In this document: positions 20,409 through 31,019 of the stretch, in pieces
Layout of the letters: every line of letters begins with the position of its first letter
Numbering within the stretch: the stretch's first letter is position 1
DNA from: Anodontia alba
Lineage: Eukaryota > Mollusca > Bivalvia > Lucinida > Lucinidae
NCBI GenBank assembly: GCA_964016985.1
Contig: OZ024836.1
Coordinates: forward strand, 36,822,152 to 36,886,151
Reading direction: 5' to 3'
DNA: 64,000 nt
Made by a program: the position numbers and the translations under genes
The notes under the pieces: model-generated
Told to the model about the DNA's origin: nothing
The model's database searches: none
What the model saw: only the letters and a program-made list of their open reading frames with translations

Positions 20409-20622
20409 AAAAGACATTTAATGCTTTGTATGCTGGGTAAAAATTTCAAAAGACTACATTTTGAAATATTTTTTCTTATTTTTACCAGAAAATAGGCTCT
20501 GACATTTCAAGCAAATCGTCTCCAAAGCAGACGTCAAATAAAATTTCAAAGCATATTTTCTGTGAAAAATAAGAAAAAAAAAATTTGTCCTAGGCTGAAT
20601 TTGCCCAGAGCACAGTAAAGAT
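20409..20622. mobile_element. Family A MITE (copy)
   Basis: TTTAATGCTTTGTATGCTGGG to TTGCCCAGAGCACAGTAAAG with core GCTCTGACATTTCAAGCAAAT and its worn inverse. Confidence 0.6.
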
Positions 20623-21135
20623 TTATCAGAAATAACTCCTAGCTTCTGATTTTCCTGGAAAGTTGTTAAACTGAAAACATAAATGTCGATATTCTTCTTA
20701 TTTTTTCATAAAATACATGTTCATGAATCTACAAAATTAGACAATCCACAAATGGATTCTTGTAAGATCCATGGATATCAAAATGCGAAAAATATTTAAT
20801 TAAATGCTGATTTATCTGGAGTTGTGTTCTAAAATGGTTCATTAATTGTCATTTCACAAGGTCTTGTATGGTTTTATGTTACCATTGCATGCTAAAGAAC
20901 AGAGTGAAATTAAATCCCCACTAAGAACAATGGTTAACTATAAGTAAATATACAACAGTGTAAGTGTTGTTTGAAACCTGGATTAATATTAAAAATAGAA
21001 AACATTCTTCTGATTTCATACATTTGTATGCATCATTTTACGAGCTACAATGAATGATTCATAAAATGCAATAAACTGAAATTGTAACAATTTTGAATCA
21101 ATATGATACAACTGCAAATAGTGAGATGCAGGTTT
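20623..21135. other. Stretch with no recognised feature
   Basis: AT-rich intronic sequence between two family A MITEs; nothing supported. Confidence 0.4.
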
Positions 21136-21355
21136 AATGCTTCACACTAAAAGCGCCATTCAAACATTTAGACGATGACATTCTGATTTATTTTTTAGAT
21201 TTTTCTGAGAAAAAAAGCTTGAAATTTCATGTGCATTGTCCGATACATGAATTGTCTGGTAGGCAGACAAGTCACATGATATGTCAAGCCTTATTTTCTC
21301 AGAAAAATAAAAATGTATTTTAGAATGATGTTGTGACTGGCACCTTTAGGTTTAA
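21136..21355. mobile_element. Family A MITE (copy), abutting family B
   Basis: TTAATGCTTCACACTAAAAGCGCC to TGGCACCTTTAGG-TTTAA. Core AGCTTGAAATTTCATGTGCATTG and CAAGTCACATGATATGTCAAGCC. Its right TTAA is the left TTAA of the next element. Confidence 0.65.
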
Positions 21356-21550
21356 CCCGTGTCCTGCTGAACCCTGATATACTCTGCTTTTGTAAACAGT
21401 GTAGATCCAGGTCAATTGGCTTCTTCTGAATCTGCACTGTTTGTCATTAAGTATGTGAATTTGTATCAATGATCTGCACCAAGTAATCTGATTGGCTGAA
21501 AATTAGAAGTGGGCATGGCATCTTAATTAATTCAGCAGGGCAAGGGTTAA
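21352..21550. mobile_element. piggyBac-like MITE, family B (copy 6)
   Basis: TTAA-CCCGTGTCCTGCTGAACCC to CAGCAGGGCAAGGG-TTAA, with core GTAGATCCAGGTCAATTGG. Confidence 0.8.
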
Positions 21551-21915
21551 TTATAAAATTGTTACAATTTTACCTGCAGCCTATATAAGGCTCTTGGATA
21601 TTTCATGAAAACTATAAACCTGCAAAATACCATGTTAGACATCTGCTAATTTTGCTTACAACATGGTAAAAGTTCAATAGTCTTCTGATTTTCATCTTCC
21701 CTCTAGAGCAGGCTAAACATTGTATAATGTGCCTGTTCTATAAAAAACTAAGAGACTCAAAAAGTTAAGAAAATTATAAATATAGTAAAGAAATATCACA
21801 AGTAACCAATATGCACAAATTTTAAGTGTACAAAAAAGTGTACAAAGCTTCTAAACATTAAAAAGTGTGCACAAGTTTTATTAAAGAAAAGTGTGCAAAC
21901 AGTCAATTCTTCACA

Positions 21916-22185
21916 ATGGATATGTCAAAATCTAATGGCTGTTTAGAGAATACCGTATCTCCGGTTAAAATCATCGTCACAGAAGTACCACCTGATGATG
22001 AATCTGGTCAAGATATGAACAGTTCTTATTACTCAACTGAGGGAGCCACTGGACAGGACCATAGTTATGACACCGAGTTCAGTGAAACTGACATCATAAG
22101 AGATGTTTCTAATGAAGAGGAACAATTTGCAGATGCCAGAGAGATATTATCTCTTGATCTCAGTGGCGTGAAAAACAAGGAAAAG
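21916..22185 (+). CDS. First coding exon of an unrecognised acidic protein
   Basis: ATG at 21916 in good context (CACAATGG) opens 90 codons to the donor AAAAG|GTATGG, phase 0. A stop (TAA, 21859) lies upstream in frame. The product begins MDMSKSNGCLENTVSPVKII and is rich in D, E, S and T (FSETDIIRDVSNEEEQFADA). No known domain, signal peptide or membrane segment was recognised, and it looks disordered. A possible upstream acceptor (CTTCCCTCTAG, ending about 21705) would start the 5' untranslated part. It joins in phase to the exon at 27269-27331. It lies inside a PEX2 intron on the opposite strand. Confidence 0.65.
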
Positions 22186-22195
22186 GTATGGCACT

Positions 22196-22380
22196 CTAAT
22201 GCTTAACATGCTGGGTAATAATTTCAGCAGACATTTTGAAATATTTTTTCTTATTTTTTCCAGAAAATAGGCTTTGACATTTCATGCTCAGGAGACAATC
22301 TGCATGAAATGTCAAAGCTTATTTTCAAGGATAAACTAGAAACAAATCATCAATTTGTCATCTGCTGAATTTGCCCTTTA
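22196..22380. mobile_element. Family A MITE just after a splice donor
   Basis: Starts 10 bp after the donor at 22186: TAATGCTTAACATGCTGGG, core GGCTTTGACATTTCATGCTC and GCATGAAATGTCAAAGC, ends TTTGCCCTTTAG. Confidence 0.65.
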
Positions 22381-22561
22381 GAAGTTCTGCCTTGAAATGT
22401 TTATTACATGTGCATGTATGTAAAACTCAAGCAATTTTCAGCACTTTTTCTGATTCTAACTGTTGCTTTTTTGTATCATGTGAATACATTAAGTCTGGAA
22501 AAGATCTTAGTGGAGGTTATACCACTTTATCTGAGATCTCCATTAATACTAATTATTCTTT

Positions 22562-22905
22562 TTCTCTGCATCCCAGTTGAAACATATGCATCCCAGTTGA
22601 AACATATGCATCCCAGTTGAAATAAATGCACCATTTTGCATATGACAGCCCAAATTTCTCTGCATCCCAGTTATAATAGATAAGCCATTTTTTGCACATG
22701 ACAGCCAACATTTCTCTGCATTCCAGTTGAAATAATTTGCTATTTTGTAAGTGGTACAGCCCAAATTTCTCTGATTCTCATTGAAATAAATGTACCCCTG
22801 CTGAAATATATGTGCCTTTTTGCACATAGCACAGCCTAAATTTCTCAGCTTCCCAGCTGAAATAAATGTGCCATTTTGCACATGGCACAGCCCAAAATAT
22901 CTTTG
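22562..22905. repeat. Irregular minisatellite
   Basis: TCTCTGCATCCCAGTTGAAA(C/T)A recurs with ATGCACCATTTTGCA and ACAGCCCAAAT. Short units of about 22 bp at the start expand to about 65 bp units later. Five to six units in all. Confidence 0.75.
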
Positions 22906-23147
22906 CTAATACTACAAAAGACAATTTTGTGACTGATCTCACTTGCAGTTGCAGCTATGGATATTCTCTGACCAACAGAGTTACTTACATTTTAATGCTG
23001 GATGAATATTTTTCATGTTGTCTGCAACATGTATATCTTGTTTGTCTATATCAGTGTTTTTGGCAAATAACATGCCTTTATTTTCTCAAACACATACAGA
23101 TAAACTGGGAATAACAGAAAACAACCAAACCTGATAGACATCAGAAA

Positions 23148-23310
23148 CTTTAACCTTGCCCACTCTCTGGGCTAATTCAGCAGACAAAAAAAGTGATGAT
23201 TTTTTTCTTGGCTTTCCAAGAAAACAGGATTTGAAATTTCAAGCAGAAAAATGAGAAAAATATTTCAAAATGTCTGCTGAAACTTTTATCCACCATGCTA
23301 CGCATTAATA
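23148..23310. mobile_element. Family A MITE with deleted core
   Basis: TTAACCTTGCCCACTCTCTGGG to CCACCATGCTACGCATTAA. One core half (GGATTTGAAATTTCAAGCA) is left. Confidence 0.55.
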
Positions 23311-23412
23311 ATGTAGCACCTCAGCAGGACTGCCATTCATAATCCAGTTTTCTACTCATACATTTTGTACTTAATCCACTGACCTCTGCTTTGCCTTTAG
23401 CAAGCTGAATTT

Positions 23413-23800
23413 AACACTGTCCTGCTGCATTTTCTTCTAATCTGGGTCTTTGGAAGGGATCCCTTAAATGACCTGAGTACCTATTATTTTCCTTGACTTC
23501 CATCAAATGTATTCAGACTCGCAAAAGTCATGTCTTGTCAAACAAGCTTTCATATTAGCAAAACTGTCATAATCACATGACCTCCACATTATGGAAGTCA
23601 CATGACAAACTGGTGTTTGCTGCAGATACTTAAAAAAAGAACTTCAACTTCAAGATTAGCACAAAATGTAGGCACTGAAGGAATGATTGGATTGCTAGCA
23701 TTGATTCCCCTACCATTTATGCACAGCTATCATGTCAAGTTATTTAGGTTGAGAGGCCAGACATGGTTGGCATAGGATTTATCAGATCTGACGGAGGGAC
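23413..23800. repeat. Dispersed repeat BB (copy 1)
   Basis: Shares order and phrases with 38522-38860: ACTGTCCTGCTGCATTTTC, GAGTACCTATTATTTTCCTTG, ATTCAGACTCGCA, AATCACATGACC, ACCATTTATGCACA. It contains an inverted pair (CATGACCTCCACATTATGG, AGTCACATGA). Type unknown. Confidence 0.6.
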
Positions 23801-24092
23801 CAAAAATTCAGAAAATGAGGAAATCCAGCTGTGATTTTGGAGAATTATTTCACTGGATGACCTTAAATGCGAGGAAACATGCCATGGGTTAATGGTTGAA
23901 GCACATTCCCTGTAAGAAAACCTAGAACAAAATAATACACCTCATTTCTAGAGATCCTGACATGCTCTGAAGTAGGCCTAACCAGACCTATTTTCTGGGA
24001 AAATATGAAAAATGCTCTATAACATATATTGTGGGTACTCCATTCTGTTGCCTCGTAAGAGAATTCTTATACATTGTGTAAATTTTAATTCC

Positions 24093-24326
24093 CTGGGCCC
24101 AGTTGTTCAAAGTGTTGTTAGCTTAATGAGCTCATTAAGGCCATTTCGTTAACTGTTTTAGCGGATTCAATATACAATATTCTGATATTTTTTGCTGAAA
24201 AAATTGAGTGCAAAAGCTACTCACATTTTTTCAGCAAAAAAAATCAGCATATTTGCGTATCACTCAATGTAAATTTTAACGAATCGTTAACTAACGACAT
24301 TGTTAGTTTTGAACAACCGGGCCCAG
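24093..24326. mobile_element. MITE with CTGGGCCC termini
   Basis: Terminal inverted repeats CTGGGCCCAGTTGTTCAAA and TTTGAACAACCGGGCCCAG. Inner inverse pairs TTAACGAATCGTTAACTAACG and TTAGCTTAATGAGCTCATTAA. Superfamily not assigned (hAT-like possible). Confidence 0.7.
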
Positions 24327-24479
24327 ATGTTCTGCTGCATCACAACAAGTGTTTCAGTACAAAACTAACAAAAACTACCTCCTTTGTCTGCAGCCTAGAG
24401 ATAGATTCCCAGCTGAAGGCCATCAAATCAAAGGTCTTGATGAGGACTTTAAGAGTAAACTAGATGGGCCAGAAATCAC

Positions 24480-26985
24480 TCACCTGGATTAGGCTGATCA
24501 TGATATTTTACATTGTGCCATGGTGGCCATCTTGGCTATCAGATCAGATTGCAGCAATTCAGAATGCTGATATTGTTTGAAGAGTTTCAAGATAGAACCA
24601 TGGCTGCCATCTTGGATATTGGAATTGAATGAATCAGCAATTCTGAATCTCCATTTTACCCCTATGTCACCCATCAAGTTTCGGTTCAACCTGACTTACT
24701 GTTTGGGAGGAGATGTGATTTAAAGAATTTCAAGATGGCAGCCATCTTGGACATTGGAAAAGAAGGATTTTAGCAATTCTGAATTTCCATAACACCCCAA
24801 TGCCTCCAATAATGTTTAAGGTCAATCAGACTTACCCTTCAGTAGCAGATGTGATTTAAAGATTTTCAAGACGGCTGCCATGGTGGCCATCTTAAATATC
24901 AGAACGGAATCGTTTTAGCAATTCTAAATTGCTATGCTGCCCCGATGCCTTACACGAAGTTTCTCCTCCATCCCACTTACTATTGGAGCAGATAACAATT
25001 GAAGACTTACAAGATGGCTGGAAGAGATGTTGTTCAAAGATTTTCAAGATGGCTGACAATTTAGCAATTCTGAATGTCTATGTCGCTCTGATGCCTCACA
25101 TCAAGTTCTGGCTCAATCTGACCTATGGTTTGGGAGGAGATGTCGTTTGAAGAATTTCAAGATGGCGGCCATTAATATATCTTGGATATCTGAAGGGATG
25201 CATATGATTTTAGTGACTCTGAATCTCTGTGCACTGTGATGCTTCCCATCAAGTTTTGGCTCAATCCAACTCACAGTTTGGGAGGAGATGTCCTTTGAAT
25301 AATTTCAAGATGGCCACCATGATATGGCGGCCATCTTGGATATCGGAACAGAACTACTTTAGCTGTTCTGAATCTTCATGTTGCTGCAATGCCTCCCATC
25401 ATGTTTTGCCTCAATCCCACCTACGGTTTGGGAGGAGATGTCGTTTAAAGTATTTCAAGATGGCCGCCAAGGCAGCTATCTTGGAAATTGGAACAGAACC
25501 ATTTTAGCAATTCTGAATCTCTATAACTCCCCAAAGCCTCTCATCAAGTTTCAGCTCAATGTGACTTATTGTTTGGGATTAGATGTCATTTGAAGAATTT
25601 CAAGATGGACACCGTGGTGGCCATCTTGGATATTGGAACGGAATGATTTTAGCATTTCTGAACCTCTGTGTCACTGTGATGCTTCCCATCAAGTTTTGGC
25701 TCAATCCAACTCACAGTTTTGGAGGAGATGTCGTTGAAGAATTTCAAGATGGCCGCCATGAACAGAACAATTCTTTAACAATTCTGAATCTCTATGTCGC
25801 TCCAATGCCTCCCATAAAGTTTCAGCTAAATCTGACTTATGGTTTGGGAGGAGATGTCGTTTGAAGAGTTTCAATCTTAGATATTGGAACGGAATGACTT
25901 TAGCAATTCTGAATCTCTGTGGCACTGTGATGCTTCCGATCAAGTTTTGGCTCCATTTGACTTACAGTCTGGAGGAGATGTCATTTGAAGAATTTCAAGA
26001 TGGCTGCCGGGGCGGCCATCTTGGATATCGGAACGGAACAATTTTAACAATTCTTAATGTCTATGTCGTTCCGATGCCGCCCATAAAGTTTCAGCTCAAT
26101 CTGACTTATGGTTTTGGAGGAGATGTCGTTTGAAGAATTTCAAGTTGGCCGCCATAGCGGCCATTTTGGATATCGCAACGGAATGATTTTAGCAATTCTG
26201 AATCTCTGTGTCACTGTGATGCCTCCCTCAAGTTTTGGCTCAATCCAACTTGCGGTTTGCGGGGAGATGTCGTTTGAAGAATTTCAAGATGGCCACCATA
26301 TCGGAATGGAACGATTTTAGCAATTCTGAATCTCCATGTAGACACAATGCCTCCTACTAAGTTTCAGCTTAATCCAACTTATGCAGTGTGGGGAATCCAT
26401 GTGACCAAATGACTAAGTACACAGAATTTGTTACTGTTTTAAACTCCGCTTCAGACAGGATTTTTTAGAATATCTCTATTCATACCGAATGGAATTTGTT
26501 CAAATAAAGTACAGAGGACGCGGGAAATCAAGTTCTTTCTGACGGTGTAAGCGCTATTCTGCGATCTGGTCTCATTCTCAAGAACATTCAAAGAATGTTT
26601 TTGCTGTCAATCTGGGTCACCGGGACAATGTACAGGAATTTTGATGACAAACATTCACCGAATGTTCTCGAGAATCAGACCAGATTGCAGAATAGCACTG
26701 ACACCACCTGAAAGAGCTTGATTTTTTGTGTACTCTGTGCTTTATTTGAAAATATTCCATCAGGTATAAATTGAGATATTTTAAAAAATCCTACCTGAAG
26801 CAGAGCTAAAAATAGTAAATCCTACCTGAAGCGGAGCTAAAAATAGTAACAAACTCAGTCATTTGGTCACGTGGATTCCCCACTGTGTTATGGTTCTGGA
26901 GGAGATGTCGAAAATGTGAAAAGCTAACGATGGATGGACAACGGACAGATGATGGACAACAGGCCATTGCATAAGCTGAACTCCA
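24480..26985 (+). mobile_element. Element S with ~146-bp tandem array
   Basis: At least eleven diverged units. GAATTTCAAGATGG recurs near 25153, 25299, 25450, 25595, 25738, 25990, 26136 and 26280. Each holds TCAAGTTTTGGCTCAAT, GGGAGGAGATGTCG, GATGGCCGCCAT with its inverse GGCGGCCATCTTGG, and TTTTAGCAATTCTGAAT. The tail (26920-26975) has GATGGATGGACAACGGACAG. Likely a Helentron-like tandem-array element. Interrupted by the foldback at 26394-26887. Confidence 0.75.
26394..26887. mobile_element. Foldback element inserted in array S, TTATG duplication
   Basis: Arms of about 200 bp: GTGGGGAATCCATGTGACC on the left and GGTCACGTGGATTCCCCAC on the right, with inner pairs CTGCGATCTGGTCTCATTCTC and GAATCAGACCAGATTGCAG. 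TTATG lies directly on both sides (26389-26393, 26888-26892), and the array continues after it (GGTTCTGGAGGAGATGTCG). Confidence 0.8.
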
Positions 26986-27268
26986 AACCAAGCCTTAATC
27001 CCAAAGCCAAACAGAATCATTAATGATCAAGCTTCAAATATTGCCTAGCTACAAATATAAAACAATTCCATATTTCTCAGTGGGAATAACCATTCATTTC
27101 TCTATAAATATTATACCACATTGCTTTCCCTGCCTGGAATGCCCTCGCGGGCGTGAGGCAGTATATATAGACAGATATATATCAGTTTATAACCAACAGT
27201 TTATAAGCATACTCCGTGCTATTCCACATGATAATGAACATTTATAAATTCATGCCATTTTTTTTCAG

Positions 27269-27331
27269 ACCGAGACAAAGAAGCGGTACAGTGATAGTGA
27301 CAGCAGTAGCAGCCTTGAGGAGATAATTGCG
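27269..27331 (+). CDS. Second coding exon of the unrecognised acidic protein
   Basis: Acceptor CATTTTTTTTCAG and donor GCG|GTAAGC bound 21 open codons, TETKKRYSDSDSSSSLEEIIA, phase 0 at both ends. This fits the phase 0 donor at 22185. The Ser/Asp-rich run looks like a casein-kinase-type acidic stretch, but no function can be named. The next exon was not identified; 41514-42221 is a possible but unproven continuation. Confidence 0.6.
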
Positions 27332-27845
27332 GTAAGCCATATTTTTTATGTGGATATAAATGTGGTACATTTTTGTACCATTTTTTACAAGGGAGACAAC
27401 TTTTGTGACCTCCTGCATGCTTTTCTGCCTACAGAGGCCCTTCCTCTAAAAGGTTTCAGGAAGTAACTGTGCATGCAAATATAAATATCAATAAAATAAT
27501 TGCTACTGTTCAACCAAACAAATCATATGAATTTTCAGTTACCACAATTTTAGCCTAAATATTTGGACACCTTATCTCCTTACATACTTCTCCTAAAATT
27601 TGAAAAAGTTTTACTACCTGTCCAACCCTGTTTCAAACACCTGACTATCAGTAAAAAAGCAAAATAAAAAAGTAAAGCACCAACCCTCAACAAAATACCT
27701 ATATTTTCATAAATTATGGGCCCGACCGTTCTTTTATGGAGAAAAAATAGAAAAATAAAAAATAGTTTCTCCTACCTACTGACCAAATTTTTTTTTTTCA
27801 GCATGCTAGCGGAAACACAGCTATTTTTTGTAAAGCCTAATATTG
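27332..27845. other. Intronic stretch, no recognised feature
   Basis: AT-rich sequence after the donor, with one C5-like scrap near 27550 (TTGGACACCTTATCTCC then ACTTCTCCTAAAATTTG), a worn family C half. Otherwise nothing. Confidence 0.4.
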
Positions 27846-28053
27846 AGTTAACCTAAATTTGTAGCAGACAATATTTTAATTTTTTTTTTTTTTTTTATTA
27901 TTATTCAGAGAAAATAAGACTTGGCACTTCATGTGAATCATCTGCAGATGATTCACATGAAATGTCAAGTCTTAATTTCCCTGAAAAAAACAATGCCCCC
28001 CCCCAAAACAAAATGTCATCTGTTTCAACTGTGATTAGCATCTTTAGGGTTAA
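27846..28053. mobile_element. Family A MITE (copy)
   Basis: GTTAACCTAAATTTGTAGCAGAC to GATTAGCATCTTTAGGGTTAAC. A perfect central palindrome (TTCATGTGAATCATCTGC, GCAGATGATTCACATGAA) and a poly-C tract near 27992. Confidence 0.75.
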
Positions 28054-28235
28054 CTGAAAATCTGAATAATTTGATTGGTTGAATCACTAAAACTATTTTG
28101 TCAATTCATGTGTTACTTCCATTGAATTTTGCCTTTCAGACATGCACAGGGCTTAACTCCTATAGGTACTGTAAACAGTGTATAAGATTAGTAACAGTTG
28201 CCTCCCTTTATTTAAATGCAGCATAACCTGCATAC

Positions 28236-28400
28236 CATAACAATCCTCAGCATTTGGGCAGAAAGACCCAGTTCAGATGTTTGATCAGATTGTACACAGT
28301 TTGCCATTCATCCAGCAGTTTTTAGACACATCAACAGGTAGTAAAATGGACTGGTGCAAATTGTAAGGACTAGCAGTTAAGGTGTCCAAACACTTAGACT
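28236..28400. mobile_element. Degenerate family C MITE
   Basis: Worn core I (AGACCCAGTTCAGATG, GATCAGATTGTACACAGTTTGCC), then TTTTAGACACATCAACAGGTAG and GTTAAGGTGTCCAAACACTTAG. Confidence 0.55.
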
Positions 28401-28597
28401 GGAAACATATGCAGTCTGGTCAGGCATGCATTGTTCCTTTCTAAAAATTACGCTGTCTCAAGATTAGTATTTCAGAACTGCACATATTCTGACTAGACTG
28501 CACACATGAGTTCTCACAAAGTTTGCATGTATGGTGAAACAAGATTTGTTTTCATGGAGAAATAAGAAAAAAAAATCCCAGAATTATCACTAAATAC

Positions 28598-28748
28598 GAG
28601 AGGGTGGACAGGGGGGCGGGGATACGGGGATAAGGGGACGGGGGTAAAAGGGGCAGGGAACAGGGATAAAGGGGGCGGGGGACGGGGGAAGAGGGGGCAG
28701 GGAACGGGGGAAGAGGGGGCGGGGGTAGGGAAATTTTGGGGCGGGGGT
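28598..28748 (+). repeat. G-rich minisatellite
   Basis: Repeats of GGGGGACGGGGGAAGAG and GGGGCAGGGAACGG on the plus strand. Many G-runs of four or more give G-quadruplex potential. Period about 13-27 bp, irregular. Confidence 0.8.
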
Positions 28749-29190
28749 TATACCAACATTTGTTGTATTTTACCCATTTTACTCTATTTTTATGTACTTC
28801 AATGCAATAACTGGGTATCAGAAGTATATAAATAGACATACTGAAGCAAATTCAGGTATATTTACAATGAATCCAGCGTTGATTTCACTTCACCGACGAG
28901 GAGTGTTCCGCCAACCCTGGTTTACATTGAATTCGTTTACGTACGATTTCCGTTTATCTCTAGTTGATTACTTCCCTTTGATTCCGAAAGTTCACAAAAT
29001 AGCCGTTGTCAGTGGCAATCCACATTTTAAGAAATAATTATCCATCTGCTGTAGACAATCATTTTATTTGCTCATTGGTGGATAAGGACTTTTGCACTGT
29101 TAAAAAAACAACAAAAAAAAACAAAAAAACAACAACAAAAATACTTCAAGATCCAACATGAATTTTCTGATAGGGTTCCAAACACGGAAT
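28749..29190 (+). other. Uncharacterised stretch with a short reading frame
   Basis: A 28867-29037 frame starts MNPALISLHRRGVFRQPW and is less AT-rich than its surroundings. No splice signal, domain or neighbour supports it, so it is not called a gene. An A/C-rich run follows at 29100-29145. Confidence 0.3.
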
Positions 29191-29207
29191 ATACACGTTG
29201 CCCGGTG

Positions 29208-29474
29208 GGGTGGTTGGGTGAGGCAAAGGTATCTTGTAACTGATATTTTCTTACAGTTGGGCAAGGCCTGCTATCCTTGCAGCAGGTAAAGGTAGAGGGG
29301 GAATGTTTTTATTTCTTCTGTTTCTTCAGTTTCATTCATTTTCCTTTCTCCCCTGTCCCTCTCTTTCATCTCCTCTACTATCTCCTATCTTTCTTCTCCG
29401 TTTCTCTGAGAGACGACACAAAATGACCCACAAGGGTTGATGTGTCATTTAACCCCAACAATCAAATCAATCAC
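29208..29474 (+). mobile_element. SINE-like element N1 with 13-bp TSD
   Basis: From GGTGGTTGGGTGAGGCAAAGG to ACCCACAAGGGTTGATGTGTC and an A-rich tail. Flanks ACGTTGCCCGGTG (29195-29207) and ATGTTGCTCGGTG (29475-29487) match at 11 of 13. No tRNA-like boxes. Two more copies at 36997 and 59489. Confidence 0.8.
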
Positions 29475-29572
29475 ATGTTGCTCGGTGACAAAACACGGAC
29501 CATTCACCGACTTAGGACCAAGAAAAATTCCGTGTCCATGGTCCGTGAATAGTCCGTATTAATTGCAAAATA

Positions 29573-30807
29573 CAGTGGAACCTCGGTAATTCGAACGCCA
29601 ATTTTTCGAAACTACCGGATTTTTCGAAGACGACTGATGGTCCGGAATTTTTTCACTATAATTTATTGCAAAAATATCACCGATTTTTCGAATTTCAATT
29701 TTTCGAAAAAATCAATTTTTCGAACAGATTCGTCGGTCCCAAGCAAAGAAATTCATATTAAAATCCCCTGCTAAATTCGAAATTCCAAACTGCCAATCAA
29801 GGTCACGCATGATGATCATGATTTCTTTGTGCGGCGAGTTCGATTGTTACACTCCCGAGTGATTTCACGGGTTTATTCGCTACAGGTAATTGACACTGGA
29901 TTAACGGTGAATATTCCGAACAGATTCGTCGGACCCAATCAAAGAAATTCCTTTTAAAATCCCCTGCCAAATTCGAAATTCCAAACTGCCAATCAAGGTC
30001 ACGCACGACGATCATGATTTCTTTGTGCGGCGAGTTCGATTGTTACACACCCGAGTGACTTCACAGGTTTATTCGCTACAGGTAATTGACACCGGATTAA
30101 CGGTCACACTATTGAGTGATGATCCTTGATTGTGTAAAGGGTGTCTTTATTTGAGATCGTTAGCAATGATGTCTTATTTGATGTTTTTTTAAGTATGGGT
30201 CATTAATGAACTTTAATGATTTTAAAGATCAGTGATTCATGTAACGTGTAAATACGAATGATCTGTAATAGTACGGTTACAGCAAAAATAACAATTCGGA
30301 GACGAATTTCCTGAATATTTATGGACTTTTTTTAAAGTGAAAGTAGGGGCAAAAAGGCGAAACAAAATTGGCTAGAAATGTGGAGTTTGCCCTTTCAGGT
30401 CTGCATCAGCCAGTTTTTTTGCAGACTGATACAAAACTACGCTATCTGTCAACGTTTGTCTTTTTTGCACCGGTTTTGCAAGGTTAAATATTTCGTCAGT
30501 AAATTGGTTTGTTACTTTACATTTAACCTTCATTTTCGTTATTGTAAATAGCTATAAATAAAACTGTAAGTTCATGTTTTCTTTTTTTATTTTCTGGTTC
30601 CGTACGTAGGCCTGTCAAGCGATTAGCTCAACCTTCAAGCAACTCATTATTTTTAATGCTTAGGCAGATGTTCCCATTACTTCAACGATATTGAATAAAA
30701 AAAATCCGAACATATCCGAAAACTACCGATTTCGGAAATTCGAACTACCGATAATTCGAAGAAATTCCTGCAGTCCCTTGCACTTCGAATTATTGAGGTT
30801 TTACTTG
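29573..30807. mobile_element. Non-autonomous pogo/Tigger-type element X, TA duplication
   Basis: TIRs CAGTGGAACCTCGGTAATTC and the inverse of GAATTATTGAGGTTTTACTTG, flanked by TA (29571-29572, 30808-30809). Multiple TTTTTCGAA repeats near the left end. An internal direct duplication of about 190 bp repeats at 29721 and 29917 (CGAACAGATTCGTCGG). No transposase frame of useful length. Confidence 0.8.
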
Positions 30808-31019
30808 TATAGTAAAGTTAACCGCTAATTGGTCCGTGAGTAATCCGTGGTCCGTGAATAGTCCGTAATTAGTCCGTAATTGGTGCATCATACATCGGTC
30901 CGTTATAGCAATCAGATCGTTTGTGAAAAGAACGGTCAGTTAAGGTCCGAAAATTGGTCCGTAAATGGTCTGTAGCAGCAACAACATGGTCAGTTAATTG
31001 AAAACTACAAAATAACATT

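Noticed and set aside
25229..26320. Several frames of 70-93 codons in the 146-bp array
   Set aside because: They repeat with the array (EEFQDGRH, NLCVTVMPPIKF) and vary by indels; they come from tandem DNA, not a protein.
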